A stretch of DNA of 51,869 nt from an uncultured Acidobacteriia bacterium (GCA_903825445.1 CAIKAS010000244.1:1-51869); one strand, 5' to 3'. Counted from the stretch's first letter, positions 1 to 9,128 are shown. Notes: generated by a model from the sequence alone, not told the origin. Made by a program: numbers and translations.

Positions 1-386
1 AACTTGTTCAGTTCCGAATCGACGTTGATGTCGAGCTCTTTGCCTTTTTGGACCAGGAGCAGGTCGTCAATCTTGCTTCGAAGATCGTCGGCGTAAGCTT
101 TCTCAAGTATCTGCTGGGCATTCGGGCCGGAAATGCCCTGTACCTTCGCAGCCTTATCGATCATCTCTTTCGATTTGGCCAAATCGCCGCGGGTGATGAT
201 GTCGCCGTTCACTTTGGCGACAATCTCCTCGACGACCTTAGGCGGATCGGGACGGTCGGCGGCAAGCGCAAACGATGCGGTCGCGAGCAGGGCGACGAGT
301 GCCGGGGTAAATCGACGGCGCGGCGCAACAGAAGCAGACATCAGGTTCGCCAGGGAGGCGCGCCGGGGCCGGAATCGAGTGGACAT
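1..386 (-). CDS. SurA-like periplasmic chaperone / peptidyl-prolyl isomerase, N-terminal part
   Basis: The gene is read leftward and runs off the window, so only about 128 N-terminal residues are visible. A basic n-region and a hydrophobic stretch ending in ...SFALA-A look like a signal peptide. It is followed by EEIVAKVNGDIITRGDL, the opening of the SurA N-terminal chaperone domain (the 'VNgeiIt..dl' pattern), and then helices ending ...DDLLLVQKGKELDINVDSELNK, also typical of SurA_N. The family escorts outer-membrane proteins to BamA, and a bamA gene is present at 38349-41366. The parvulin domain would lie outside the window, so isomerase activity cannot be judged. The first in-frame ATG after the upstream stop is at 386; an internal ATG at 341 would give a shorter, more conventional signal peptide. 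Neither has a clear Shine-Dalgarno sequence. Confidence 0.8.
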   Translation of the reverse strand, partial: MSTRFRPRRASLANLMSASVAPRRRFTPALVALLATASFALAADRPDPPKVVEEIVAKVNGDIITRGDLAKSKEMIDKAAKVQGISGPNAQQILEKAYADDLRSKIDDLLLVQKGKELDINVDSELNK

Positions 387-402
387 ATGTAGTTATTATG
401 CC

Positions 403-421
403 AAACCCCGACGCGGGGTTT
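403..421. other. Perfect 8-bp hairpin in the divergent surA-like/comEA-like spacer
   Basis: AAACCCCG and CGGGGTTT form a perfect stem around a 3-nt loop, followed on the plus strand by a T-rich run (cgcctatttgcttttt). The shape is that of an intrinsic terminator for rightward transcription, but no rightward gene ends here. For the minus-strand gene it would be a 5' leader hairpin 17 nt before the start codon. Its function is unknown. Confidence 0.4.
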
Positions 422-549
422 CGCCTATTTGCTTTTTCACGCAAAAAAACCTCACATGGGGGAGCAAAACGCGGTTATGATCGATACGAATGAGATTCGA
501 GCGAGAGATTTTGGCTTGGCGGCTCAGGGCCCGGACACCGTTTCGAGCA

Positions 550-873
550 ATGCGTTCGCCGAAGACTCTCCTGCTCAGAGCGGTGGCATTGGGGCTTATC
601 TTACTGTTGATGGGAGGCGTCGGGCAGGCTCCTTTATATGGGTGGGCAAAAGCGGCGAGGGCAAAGTCAACGGTTGCCCCCGGCACGACATTGCTCGATA
701 TCAACCATGCGACTGCGGAGGAACTGAAGGCGCTGCCCGGCATCGGCGACGCCTACGCGGATAAGATCGTCAAGAACAGGCCGTACGCGAACAAGACCCA
801 ACTCTCCAGCAAAGGAGTGCTATCTGCCGCCACATACGCAAGAATCAAGTCGCTCATTATCGCGAAGCAGTAA
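550..873 (+). CDS. ComEA-like exported helix-hairpin-helix protein
   Basis: The protein has about 107 residues from the chosen ATG. An N-terminal hydrophobic segment (LLLRAVALGLILLLMGGVG) acts as signal peptide or membrane anchor. It is followed by a ComEA-type helix-hairpin-helix repeat: LLDINHATAEELKALPGIG, then DAYADKIVKNRPYANKTQL. In the ComEA family this domain binds double-stranded DNA during uptake, but short single-HhH exported proteins are common in genomes without proven competence, so a role in DNA uptake is only possible. An ATG at 490 in the same frame would add 20 basic residues. I prefer 550 because it gives a normal signal-peptide n-region; neither has a clear ribosome-binding site. 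The stop codon overlaps the next ATG in another frame (TAATG), which I do not regard as a gene start. Confidence 0.75.
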   Translation: MRSPKTLLLRAVALGLILLLMGGVGQAPLYGWAKAARAKSTVAPGTTLLDINHATAEELKALPGIGDAYADKIVKNRPYANKTQLSSKGVLSAATYARIKSLIIAKQ

Positions 874-925
874 TGGGACGGGGCGGCAGGGTTTTGGTGG
901 GCTGCGCCCGCCGGGCGGTCCCTTT

Positions 926-1264
926 GTGCTGTTGCTGCTGCTCACGGTTCTGGCGGTGGCAGGAGGCGGGCCGGGGTTTCGGACACAGCATTTACTGGAA
1001 GACCATTTCGCCAGGTACGGTACGCAGTTCGGTCAAATCAATATTCAGCAATATCTGCATCTGGCGCAGCAGTTGAGAGACGCCACCCCGGGCAAGAATG
1101 TTCTGGCTTCTAAACGGCCGGATGGCGGCGGGTCGAAATTCGACCTGAAAAAAGGCTGGTTTGTGGCGTTCGATGCCGACGGGACGCTGCGGACGTTTTT
1201 TGTGCCGAAGGATGGAGTTCGGTACTTTGACCGTCAACAGAAGAGTAATTTACCGCCGGAGTAG
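926..1264 (+). CDS. Small exported protein resembling BECR-type (barnase/EndoU/colicin-like) nuclease domains
   Basis: The protein has about 112 residues from a GTG. A hydrophobic leader (LLLLLTVLAVAGGG) suggests export. The mature part has a pattern I associate with single-domain BECR-fold ribonuclease toxins: HF..YG..FG......YL..A..L, then R64 in KRPDGGGSKFD, and finally FVAFDADGTLRTFFVPKDG near residues 79-97. Candidate catalytic residues are H22 or H27, R64, D83/D85 and T90. This is recognition of a pattern, not a database hit, and the fold is inferred. No immunity or antitoxin gene is obvious next to it. It lies 52 nt downstream of the ComEA-like gene. The exact start is uncertain because the frame stays open upstream and no Shine-Dalgarno sequence is evident. 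Confidence 0.55.
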   Translation: MLLLLLTVLAVAGGGPGFRTQHLLEDHFARYGTQFGQINIQQYLHLAQQLRDATPGKNVLASKRPDGGGSKFDLKKGWFVAFDADGTLRTFFVPKDGVRYFDRQQKSNLPPE

Positions 1265-1419
1265 CTATGCATTGTCTGTGGGGTGACGCGTGAAGATTGC
1301 CCTTCTCGCTTTTGTCCTTTACTTTCCGTCTGGCGAAGGGTCTGACGATTGTGGTTCCGGCCCCGCAGCCCCGATTTTTTCCGACATGTGCGCGGCTCTG
1401 TGTTAAAGTTCTGAGTAAT

Positions 1420-1911
1420 ATGGCATCACGCAGCGTCAATAAAGTCATCCTGGTCGGCCATCTTGGGCGGGATGCGGAAACCAAATTCACCCCTGGCGGA
1501 ACGGCGGTCACCAAATTCTCCGTTGCCACAAGCCGGCGGTGGAAAGACAAACAGTCCGGCGAATGGAAAGAAGAGACGGACTGGACCAACGTCACCCTGT
1601 GGCAGGCGGAAAACCTGGCCAATTACCTTACCAAGGGCAAGCAGGTGTACGTTGAGGGCCGCATTCATACGCGCAGCTATGACGATAAGGACGGCAAGAA
1701 GGTCTATGCCACCGAAGTGGTCGCGGACGACGTGATCCTGCTGGGCGGGCGGGGTGAAGGCGGCGGTGGCGGAGGCCGTGGCGGCGACGAATTCTCGCAG
1801 CAGCCGGTATCCATGCCACGAAGCGCACAGGGCGGAGGCGGTGGAAGGCAGCCCGCTGCTCCTCAGGAAGACTACGGGCAGGGCATTACCGACGACGACG
1901 TTCCTTTCTAA
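1420..1911 (+). CDS. ssb: Single-stranded DNA-binding protein
   Basis: The 163-residue protein opens with SVNKVILVGHLGRDAETKF, the hallmark of the bacterial SSB OB-fold. It continues through the usual strand region (WKDKQSGEWKEETDWTNV and YVEGRIHTRSYDDKDGKK), a glycine-rich linker (about residues 110-150) and the acidic tip DDDVPF, which recruits replication and repair partners. SSB coats single-stranded DNA during replication, repair and recombination. I placed the start at the ATG directly before ASRSVNKV; the frame extends upstream to 1297, but that extension is not conserved in the family. The gene is monocistronic as far as I can see; tgt follows after an 87-nt spacer. Confidence 0.96.
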   Translation: MASRSVNKVILVGHLGRDAETKFTPGGTAVTKFSVATSRRWKDKQSGEWKEETDWTNVTLWQAENLANYLTKGKQVYVEGRIHTRSYDDKDGKKVYATEVVADDVILLGGRGEGGGGGGRGGDEFSQQPVSMPRSAQGGGGGRQPAAPQEDYGQGITDDDVPF

Positions 1912-1930
1912 TCCCGAAAGGCAATTTAGC

Positions 1931-3147
<1,217 letters not shown>

Positions 3148-3197
3148 TATTGAGGTCTGTTCGGCAGTTCATCCGTTAGAAACCAGAGACATTCAAA

Positions 3198-3503
3198 GTG
3201 CTTTTTTCCCTCATCCTGCAACAACAGGCATTCGACTTTCGATTGCTTCTGCCCTACGTCCTGATCGCGCTCGTTTTTTACTTCATGCTCTTCATGCCGA
3301 TGCAGAAGCAGAAGAAGCGTCAGGCGGAGATGCTGAAGAACCTCAAAAGCGGCGATGTCGTCACCACGACAGGCGGAATTACCGGCACGATCGTTTCGGC
3401 GGATGAAGACACGATAGTATTAAGGGTCAAGCCGGATAACGTCAAGCTCCAGTTCGCACGGTCGGCCGTGGGTGCTTTGGTAGTGCCGGAAGACAAAAAA
3501 TAG
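3198..3503 (+). CDS. yajC: Preprotein translocase accessory subunit YajC
   Basis: The 101-residue protein has a single N-terminal membrane helix (LLPYVLIALVFYFMLFMPMQK) followed by the YajC signature: QKKRQAEMLKNLKSGDVVTT, TGGITGTIV and a C-terminal beta-rich piece. YajC associates with SecDF and the SecYEG channel in the inner membrane. The start is a GTG. The gene lies between tgt and secD, with 10 nt to secD, which supports both the assignment and co-transcription. Confidence 0.95.
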   Translation: MLFSLILQQQAFDFRLLLPYVLIALVFYFMLFMPMQKQKKRQAEMLKNLKSGDVVTTTGGITGTIVSADEDTIVLRVKPDNVKLQFARSAVGALVVPEDKK

Positions 3504-3513
3504 AAAGAACAGC

Positions 3514-5115
3514 ATGCAACGCAATCTACTGATCAAGGCCGCAGTCATTGTGGCCACCGTTCTCGCCTGCATATTCGGCGTCATCGGATTCCCCACCTCT
3601 CTCAAGCAAGCCGAGGACAACGCGGGCAAACGCATCCATCTGGGGCTCGACCTCAAAGGCGGTACGCACCTGGTAATGCAGGTGCACGTGCAGGATGCTG
3701 CGAAGACCGTCGCCGATTCAACGATCGAATCGCTCCGTACGGAAGCTCGTACCCGTAATATCGTGATCGATGGTTACGACCGTAACGATCCGAAGCTTCT
3801 GAAGGACACGGATTCGATCCAGATCACCATCCACGGAGTGGATCAGACCAAGACCTCAGCGTTCCGCTCCATGGTGGCCGATAAGGCGCCAGACTGGATT
3901 CTGACGCCCGTCAACAGCACGGACTACGTCCTGAAGATGAAGCCTACGGCGCTGCTGGAGCTGAAGCGCAGCACTGTGGAGCAGTCGCTCGGAACGATTG
4001 ATCGCCGCGTGAATGCGCTGGGACTGGCGGAAACGACGGTTCAGCAGCATGGCGAAACCAACGACGCCGAGATCCTGGTGGAGCTTCCGGGCGTGGACGA
4101 TCCGGCTCACGTGAAGGAAATCATCGGCGCCACGGCGCAGTTGAAGATCGTATCGGAAAAAGAAGGCCCGTTCCAGACCGAAGCAGCGGCACTTTCGGCA
4201 AAGAGCGGCATTTTGCCTCTTGGTACCGAATTGCGCGAATGGCCGGGACATGGCTGGTACATCATCAATCGCGCCCCGGTGATCACCGGCACGGACGTCC
4301 GCAGCGCGCGCGCTGGTCAGGACACGGATTCGCCCGGCCGCTGGGAAACCGCTTTCACCCTCTCACAGGATGGCGGCGACCGATTTGAGAAATTCACTGC
4401 CGCCAACGTAGGCAACAATCTTGCGGTACTTCTGGATACGCAGATTCGCAGCGTGGCTGTTATTCAAAGTTCAATCCGTGATTCCGGTCGCATTAATGGA
4501 CTTTCGACCGAACAGGAGTCCAGCGATCTGGCTCTTGTCCTTAAAACGGGCGCACTGCCCGCCACTATTGAGATTCTGAACGAAAATACAGTTGGTCCGT
4601 CGCTCGGTTCGGACTCGATCCACGAGGGCATTTACGCAGGTATTGCGGGCCTGATGGCCGTGGTGGTCGTGATGTTGATTTATTACAAGAAAGCCGGCAT
4701 CAACGCCGTACTGGCGTTATTGCTTAATACGATTCTGCTGATTGCCGCCCTGGCTTACTTTAGCGCCACGCTGACGCTGCCGGGGATCGCGGGTATCATT
4801 CTTACGGTCGGCATGGCGGTAGATTCCAACGTGCTGATTTTCGAGCGTATCCGCGAAGAGTTGCGGGCAGGTAAGACGATTCCCGCAGCGATTTCGGCGG
4901 GCTTTGGAAAGGCCTGGTGGACGATCGTGGACACCCACGTGACCACCATTGTTTCGTGCCTCTTCCTCTTCCTCTTCGGTACGGGCCCGGTGAAGGGCTT
5001 CGCTGTCACGCTGGTGATCGGTCTTTTCGCCAATGTTTTCACGGCGGTTTGGGTCTCGCGCGTGATCTTCGATTGGGAGACCAGCGGCAAGGAACTGACG
5101 GAACTCAGTATCTGA
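3514..5115 (+). CDS. secD: Protein translocase subunit SecD
   Basis: The 533-residue protein has a first membrane helix at about residues 7-26, the periplasmic P1 domain with LGLDLKGGTHLVMQV, and a C-terminal block of five further helices containing the conserved VGMAVDSNVLIFERIREEL segment. SecD and SecF use the proton gradient to pull substrates across the inner membrane after SecA-driven export. Length and domain order are normal. It follows yajC by 10 nt. secF lies unusually far away, 211 nt downstream, with a terminator-like palindrome between them. Confidence 0.96.
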   Translation: MQRNLLIKAAVIVATVLACIFGVIGFPTSLKQAEDNAGKRIHLGLDLKGGTHLVMQVHVQDAAKTVADSTIESLRTEARTRNIVIDGYDRNDPKLLKDTDSIQITIHGVDQTKTSAFRSMVADKAPDWILTPVNSTDYVLKMKPTALLELKRSTVEQSLGTIDRRVNALGLAETTVQQHGETNDAEILVELPGVDDPAHVKEIIGATAQLKIVSEKEGPFQTEAAALSAKSGILPLGTELREWPGHGWYIINRAPVITGTDVRSARAGQDTDSPGRWETAFTLSQDGGDRFEKFTAANVGNNLAVLLDTQIRSVAVIQSSIRDSGRINGLSTEQESSDLALVLKTGALPATIEILNENTVGPSLGSDSIHEGIYAGIAGLMAVVVVMLIYYKKAGINAVLALLLNTILLIAALAYFSATLTLPGIAGIILTVGMAVDSNVLIFERIREELRAGKTIPAAISAGFGKAWWTIVDTHVTTIVSCLFLFLFGTGPVKGFAVTLVIGLFANVFTAVWVSRVIFDWETSGKELTELSI

Positions 5116-5177
5116 CGTTTATACCGGGTGGCGGCTCCAGGAGGCGACTTCCGGGGCGTTCGTCGCCGGATTTTAGG

Positions 5178-5201
5178 CCCGGCATGCCGGGTGTGATAAG
5201 T
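5178..5201 (+). terminator. Palindrome with T-run between secD and secF (candidate attenuator/terminator)
   Basis: CCCGGCATGCCGGG is a perfect 14-bp palindrome followed after nine bases by TTTTT. It sits in the 211-nt secD-secF spacer (5116-5326). With no apparent loop the stem would have to open in the middle (CCCGG/CCGGG around four bases), so it is a weak to moderate intrinsic terminator candidate. It could lower secF expression relative to secD. The rest of the spacer shows nothing I recognise. Confidence 0.4.
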
Positions 5202-5326
5202 TTTTGAATTCGTTTGATCGAAAGTCGGTCAAAGTAAGGAACATTCTGGCGGTGGCCGGTGTCATACGGTTTGGCATGTACTGAACCAGGCGTATGCGGG
5301 CCCGACCGCTGGGCGGGCAGTGATAG

Positions 5327-6553
5327 ATGGAATTATTTAAACAGACAAATTTTGATTTTTTACGGTGGAAATGGCACTTTATCGGAGCCTCGCTCGTTCT
5401 CAGCGTAGCCGGTATAGCGAGCCTGGCGCTTCACAACGGGCCAAAACTCGGGATTGAGTTTAAAGGGGGAATGGAGATCACGGTTGGTTTCGCTTCGGAG
5501 CCGAATGTCGAAAAAATTCGCTCGGCCCTGACCTCCGCGCTCTCCAGTGCGCCCACGGTGCAAACGGTCGCAGGCGTCAATGGTGGCAACAACGGCATAT
5601 TGATCGGTACTGAAGGCGGCGAATCGCAACTGCTTGAAAAGAACCGCGCCATCGTGCTCGATACGCTTGAGAAGACATTCGGGCAACCGGGAAGCGGGAA
5701 GCTCGACCTCAATAATGCCAGCGCCGGGAAGCTGGCTGATCGTCTTCGTGACCCGCTGCAAAAGGCGGGGGTGCAACTCTCCGATCCCCAGGTTGCGGAT
5801 CTTGCAAAAGCTATTACGGCCAAACGCGATGGCCTGAGTGGTGTGATTACAAATCTTGACCAACTTCGCGGACTCGATGGCTTGACACCACAGGTGTTGA
5901 CGGTTTTAAATCAGGAATGCTATCTCGCGCCGTACAACGTGCGCGACATTCAGATAGTTGGCCCCAAAGTTGGGGATGAACTTCGTCAACAGGCCATTAA
6001 TGCCACGCTGCTTGCTTTGGCCGGAATGCTGGTTTACATCTGGTTCCGGTTCGAATGGATCTATGGTGTGGGAGCGGTTATCGCCTGCCTCCATGACACC
6101 ATCATTACGATCGGCCTCTTTTCACTGTTTGACAAAGAGATCACACTGACTGTGATCGCGGCTCTGTTGACCCTTGTCGGTTATTCCATGAACGATACGA
6201 TCGTCATCTTCGATCGTATTCGTGAGAACAACAGACTGAACAATCGCGAGCAGCTGGGTGATTTGATCAACCGCAGCGTCAACCAGACGTTGAGTCGAAC
6301 TGTGATGACCTCGGGCCTGACTTTCCTTGCCGTGGTTGCGCTGTTCCTCTTTGGTGGCCCGGTACTTCATGGGTTCGCATTTGCTCTGGTCGTTGGTATC
6401 CTGATCGGAACGTATTCGTCGGTGTTCGTCGCGAGTCCGATCGTTCTGTTCTGGCACAATTTTGCGGATGCGCGGAAGAAGACTGCGCCCGTAGTCGCCG
6501 CGCCGAAGCCGGCGGATGAAGTTCGCAATAAGCAGTTGAAGAAGGTTCGCTAA
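5327..6553 (+). CDS. secF: Protein translocase subunit SecF with an extra periplasmic insertion
   Basis: The 408-residue protein is SecF by its N-terminal helix, the periplasmic LGIEFKGGMEITV, and the C-terminal five-helix block with GYSMNDTIVIFDRIRENNR and FLFGGPVLHGFAFALVVG. Typical SecF proteins are about 300-320 residues. The excess maps mainly to residues 100-205, where GKLDLNNASAGKLADRLRD followed by DLAKAITAKRDGLSGVITNL and LRGLDGLTP resembles the helix-hairpin-helix repeats of ComEA and type II secretion GspK proteins. The standard NVRDIQIVGPKVGDELR stretch before helix 2 is intact, so the protein should be functional. What the insertion does is unknown. The start is the ATG after an in-frame stop. 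Confidence 0.94.
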   Translation: MELFKQTNFDFLRWKWHFIGASLVLSVAGIASLALHNGPKLGIEFKGGMEITVGFASEPNVEKIRSALTSALSSAPTVQTVAGVNGGNNGILIGTEGGESQLLEKNRAIVLDTLEKTFGQPGSGKLDLNNASAGKLADRLRDPLQKAGVQLSDPQVADLAKAITAKRDGLSGVITNLDQLRGLDGLTPQVLTVLNQECYLAPYNVRDIQIVGPKVGDELRQQAINATLLALAGMLVYIWFRFEWIYGVGAVIACLHDTIITIGLFSLFDKEITLTVIAALLTLVGYSMNDTIVIFDRIRENNRLNNREQLGDLINRSVNQTLSRTVMTSGLTFLAVVALFLFGGPVLHGFAFALVVGILIGTYSSVFVASPIVLFWHNFADARKKTAPVVAAPKPADEVRNKQLKKVR

Positions 6554-6659
6554 GCTCCGGCGCTTTCGTGGCGCGGGCCGTCGAACACTCTCTGGCTGGA
6601 CCAATATACGGCCTCTGTTTGGCCATGTAACGCCGAGTACTGCGTTGAATGAAAAATGC

Positions 6660-6687
6660 TTGACACGCGGCAAACTGTCCATATAGA
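6660..6687 (+). promoter_or_regulatory. Sigma-70-type promoter for the tonB operon
   Basis: A perfect -35 hexamer TTGACA (6660-6665) is followed after 16 bp by TATAGA (6682-6687). It lies in the 263-nt non-coding gap between secF and tonB, about 130 nt before the tonB start. This is the best consensus promoter I see in the window. The rest of the gap holds no gene that I can support. Confidence 0.65.
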
Positions 6688-6816
6688 CTTGGCAGACTGA
6701 AGCGTGCACAAGGTTGACAGGCGCTATGGATTGCCGGAAAATGGCAGGCGCCGGTTATTGTTTTGACAGACGTGACGTCGGAGAATTTCCGTCGTACTCA
6801 GGAGAAAGAGGGAACC

Positions 6817-7551
6817 ATGTTTGAACAGACGTTCGTCGATGGCGTGGGAAGAACAAAACGACCATACACAATTCTGTTGTCTCTTGCCATACAGGTTGTA
6901 ATGATCGGTGTTCTTGTAATCATCCCGCTGATCTATTTCGACGCTTTGCCTGGCGCGTCGCTTTCAGCCTCGCTGGTAGCACCGCCCCCGCCGCCGCCCC
7001 CGCCACCACAAGTCGTGAAGGTTGCGCACACGGCGCCCAAGCAGTTCATTGCGAATCAGTTGATGGCGCCGAAATCGGTACCGAGCAAGATTCTCATGGT
7101 TACGGAAGAAGAAGCGCCGTTGTCGTCCGGCGTTGTCGGCGGAATTCCGGGCGGTATGCCTGGCGGCGGCGGCGGAGTTCTGGGCGGAATCATTGGCGGC
7201 CTGCCCGCCGCCGCGCCTCCTCCTCCCCCCAAGGCAGCTCCGCCACCACCGAAACCGGTGGGTCCGCAGAGAATAGGTGGTAACGTTCAGGCCGCAAATC
7301 TCATCAATGCAGTGAAGCCTGTTTATCCGCCTTTGGCAAAGATGGCTCGCCAGCAGGGAACTGTGAAGTTCGAAGCGACCATTTCGAAGGAAGGCACCAT
7401 CGAAGATCTCAAGCTGGTGAGCGGTCCCCCGCTCCTTGTTCCGGCGGCGATGGAAGCAGTGAAGCAGTGGCGCTACAAGCCGACGCTGCTGAACGGCGAC
7501 GCGGTGGAAGTTTTGACCACCATCGACGTGAACTTCAGTTTGAGTAACTAA
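6817..7551 (+). CDS. tonB: TonB-family energy transducer
   Basis: The protein has about 244 residues, with one N-terminal membrane helix (YTILLSLAIQVVMIGVLVII), two proline-rich stretches (including PPPPPPPPP and PPPPPKAAPPPPKPVGP) that span the periplasm, a glycine-rich segment between them, and a C-terminal TonB domain (VKPVYPPLAKMARQQGTVKF ... AAMEAVKQWRYKP). TonB passes proton-motive energy from ExbB/ExbD to outer-membrane receptors. The chosen ATG has a good Shine-Dalgarno sequence (AGGAGAAAGAGGG). The frame opens earlier (6763), but that extension precedes the ribosome-binding site. It heads the operon with exbB, two exbD genes and a TPR lipoprotein. Confidence 0.93.
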   Translation: MFEQTFVDGVGRTKRPYTILLSLAIQVVMIGVLVIIPLIYFDALPGASLSASLVAPPPPPPPPPQVVKVAHTAPKQFIANQLMAPKSVPSKILMVTEEEAPLSSGVVGGIPGGMPGGGGGVLGGIIGGLPAAAPPPPPKAAPPPPKPVGPQRIGGNVQAANLINAVKPVYPPLAKMARQQGTVKFEATISKEGTIEDLKLVSGPPLLVPAAMEAVKQWRYKPTLLNGDAVEVLTTIDVNFSLSN

Positions 7552-7597
7552 ACGCTTTACGGCGCAGGTGCGGTCTCAGGATCGTCACGAGTCGGGA

Positions 7598-7624
7598 TTT
7601 TGCTGGTAGTACAGTTTTGCTGGT
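7598..7624 (+). repeat. Direct repeat TTTTGCTGGT upstream of exbB
   Basis: TTTTGCTGGT occurs at 7598-7607 and again at 7615-7624, a 17-bp period, in the tonB-exbB spacer. It may be a binding site or a chance duplication; I cannot tell. Confidence 0.4.
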
Positions 7625-7681
7625 GGTTCGGTAATACGTTTAGCTCGCTAAATTAAATCAACTCGCAGGAGAAGAAAACAG

Positions 7682-8422
7682 ATGCTTTTACAGATGCAGG
7701 TACGGGCGTTCATGCTGTTGCAGGAAGCCGGGGCGCCGGGATGGGATTTCCGCCACCTCTGGACCCAGATGGGCGGATTGGCCAAGGCCGTCGTTATTAT
7801 CATGTTCATGATGTCGGCATGGTCGATTGGCGTTATGATCGACCGCGTGATGGCATTCAATGCCGCACGCAAGCAGAGCCGTCAGTTTGCGCCAGCCGTT
7901 GCAGGCGCGCTGCGTGAAGGCAAACTTGATGAAGCCATCAAGGTAGCCGACCGCTACAAGAAGAGCCACCTCGCCAAGGTTGTGGTGGCTGGTTTGCAGG
8001 AATTCCAGGCACATCAGGGCAGCAGCCAGATTTCTGGTGAAGAAATCGAAGCTTCCCGCCGCGCTCTGGAGCGTTCAGAAGCAATCGTACACGCTGAACT
8101 GAAGCGTGGCGTTTCGGCGCTGGCCACCATCGGTTCCACGGCTCCGTTCGTGGGTCTGTTCGGTACGGTCGTCGGTATCATCAACGCGTTCAAGACGATG
8201 GCCGCGCAGAAGACGCCCGGTATCGGCGCGATCGCCGGTGGTATTTCGGAAGCGCTTGTGACCACCGCTATCGGTCTGTTCGTGGCCGTTCCCGCCGTCT
8301 GGATGTTCAACTACTTCACGGGCCGCGTCGATGCTTTTGACGTGGAAATGGGCAACTCGAGCTCCGAGTTGGTCGACTACTTCGTGAAGCGCGCTGAAGC
8401 CAGATCCGGCGCACGCAAGTAA
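7682..8422 (+). CDS. exbB: ExbB/TolQ/MotA-family proton channel subunit
   Basis: The 246-residue membrane protein has a first helix around VVIIMFMMSAWSIGVMIDRV and the family core GVSALATIGSTAPFVGLFGTVVGIINAF, then GGISEALVTTAIGLFVAVPAVWMFNYF. These two helices carry the conserved Thr and Gly residues that line the proton path in ExbB/TolQ. With ExbD it forms the motor that energises TonB. A strong AGGAG precedes the ATG. Presence of tonB upstream and no tolA, tolB or pal nearby favours ExbB over TolQ. Confidence 0.93.
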   Translation: MLLQMQVRAFMLLQEAGAPGWDFRHLWTQMGGLAKAVVIIMFMMSAWSIGVMIDRVMAFNAARKQSRQFAPAVAGALREGKLDEAIKVADRYKKSHLAKVVVAGLQEFQAHQGSSQISGEEIEASRRALERSEAIVHAELKRGVSALATIGSTAPFVGLFGTVVGIINAFKTMAAQKTPGIGAIAGGISEALVTTAIGLFVAVPAVWMFNYFTGRVDAFDVEMGNSSSELVDYFVKRAEARSGARK

Positions 8423-8474
8423 TCGTTCGGCAACAATAGTCGCATCAGCAAACCAGCGAGTTGATAGGAGTAAT

Positions 8475-8510
8475 CGCGGCGGCAGGCAAGACACCAATGC
8501 CACCGCCGCG
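8475..8510 (+). other. GC-rich inverted repeat between exbB and exbD
   Basis: CGCGGCGG (8475-8482) pairs with CCGCCGCG (8503-8510) around a 20-nt loop in the 163-nt exbB-exbD spacer. No T-run follows, so it is not a normal intrinsic terminator. It could stabilise the upstream exbB message, because more ExbB than ExbD is needed in the motor. That role is inference. Confidence 0.4.
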
Positions 8511-8585
8511 GTCATCTCCGCCAGGTCTGCGGATTCGAGTGCGGTACAGAACACAGGTTCAGGGATTGAAGTCAGGAGATAGCGA

Positions 8586-9020
8586 ATGAAACTAAAGAAG
8601 GCTCCGCCTCCGGTATCGGATATCAACGTAACGCCCATGGTCGACGTGATGCTCGTTGTGCTGATCATCTTCATGGTCATCACGCCAATGCTCAACAAAG
8701 GCGCGAATATCGAACTGCCGAAGGCGCGTAACCCCATCGCCCTGCCGGATGCCGACAAGGAAGACGCAGTGAAAGTGTCCGTTACCCGCGACGGGCAGGT
8801 TTTTCTCAGCCCCGGTCTCGAGCGCGTCAATGCGGAAGATCTTGCGCCGAAGGTGCGCGATCTCCTGCAGAATAAGATCGGCCCCGAAAGAACGGTTTAC
8901 CTCCGCGCGGATGGCCGCGCCAAGTACGAAAAAGTGGAAGATGTCGTCGACAACCTGCGCTCCGGCGGGGTGGACGATTTAGGTTTGTTGACGGAGCAAG
9001 ACCTCACAGGTAAGAAATAA
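8586..9020 (+). CDS. exbD: ExbD/TolR-family protein (first copy)
   Basis: The 144-residue protein starts with a cytoplasmic stub and the motif SDINVTPMVDVMLVVLIIFMV, in which the Asp of the membrane helix is the proton carrier of ExbD/TolR. The periplasmic domain follows (VKVSVTRDGQVFLS ... TVYLRADGRAKYEKVEDVVD). A Shine-Dalgarno AGGAG is present just upstream. A second exbD follows, so the two may form heteromers or serve different TonB complexes. Confidence 0.93.
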   Translation: MKLKKAPPPVSDINVTPMVDVMLVVLIIFMVITPMLNKGANIELPKARNPIALPDADKEDAVKVSVTRDGQVFLSPGLERVNAEDLAPKVRDLLQNKIGPERTVYLRADGRAKYEKVEDVVDNLRSGGVDDLGLLTEQDLTGKK

Positions 9021-9128
9021 GCGGCAAAGCTTTACGCCGCGCGGCGCAGGTCGCGAACTGGCCAGCCTGGCATTTTGCCGGCGGGCGGTAATAACAGACG
9101 GAATCGGAATCTTAAAGGAGCTACTTCT

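Noticed and set aside
873..1076. An ATG overlapping the comEA-like stop (TAATG) that opens a 67-codon frame.
   Set aside because: It is out of frame with the better supported BECR-like protein and gives a cysteine- and arginine-rich translation without family pattern.
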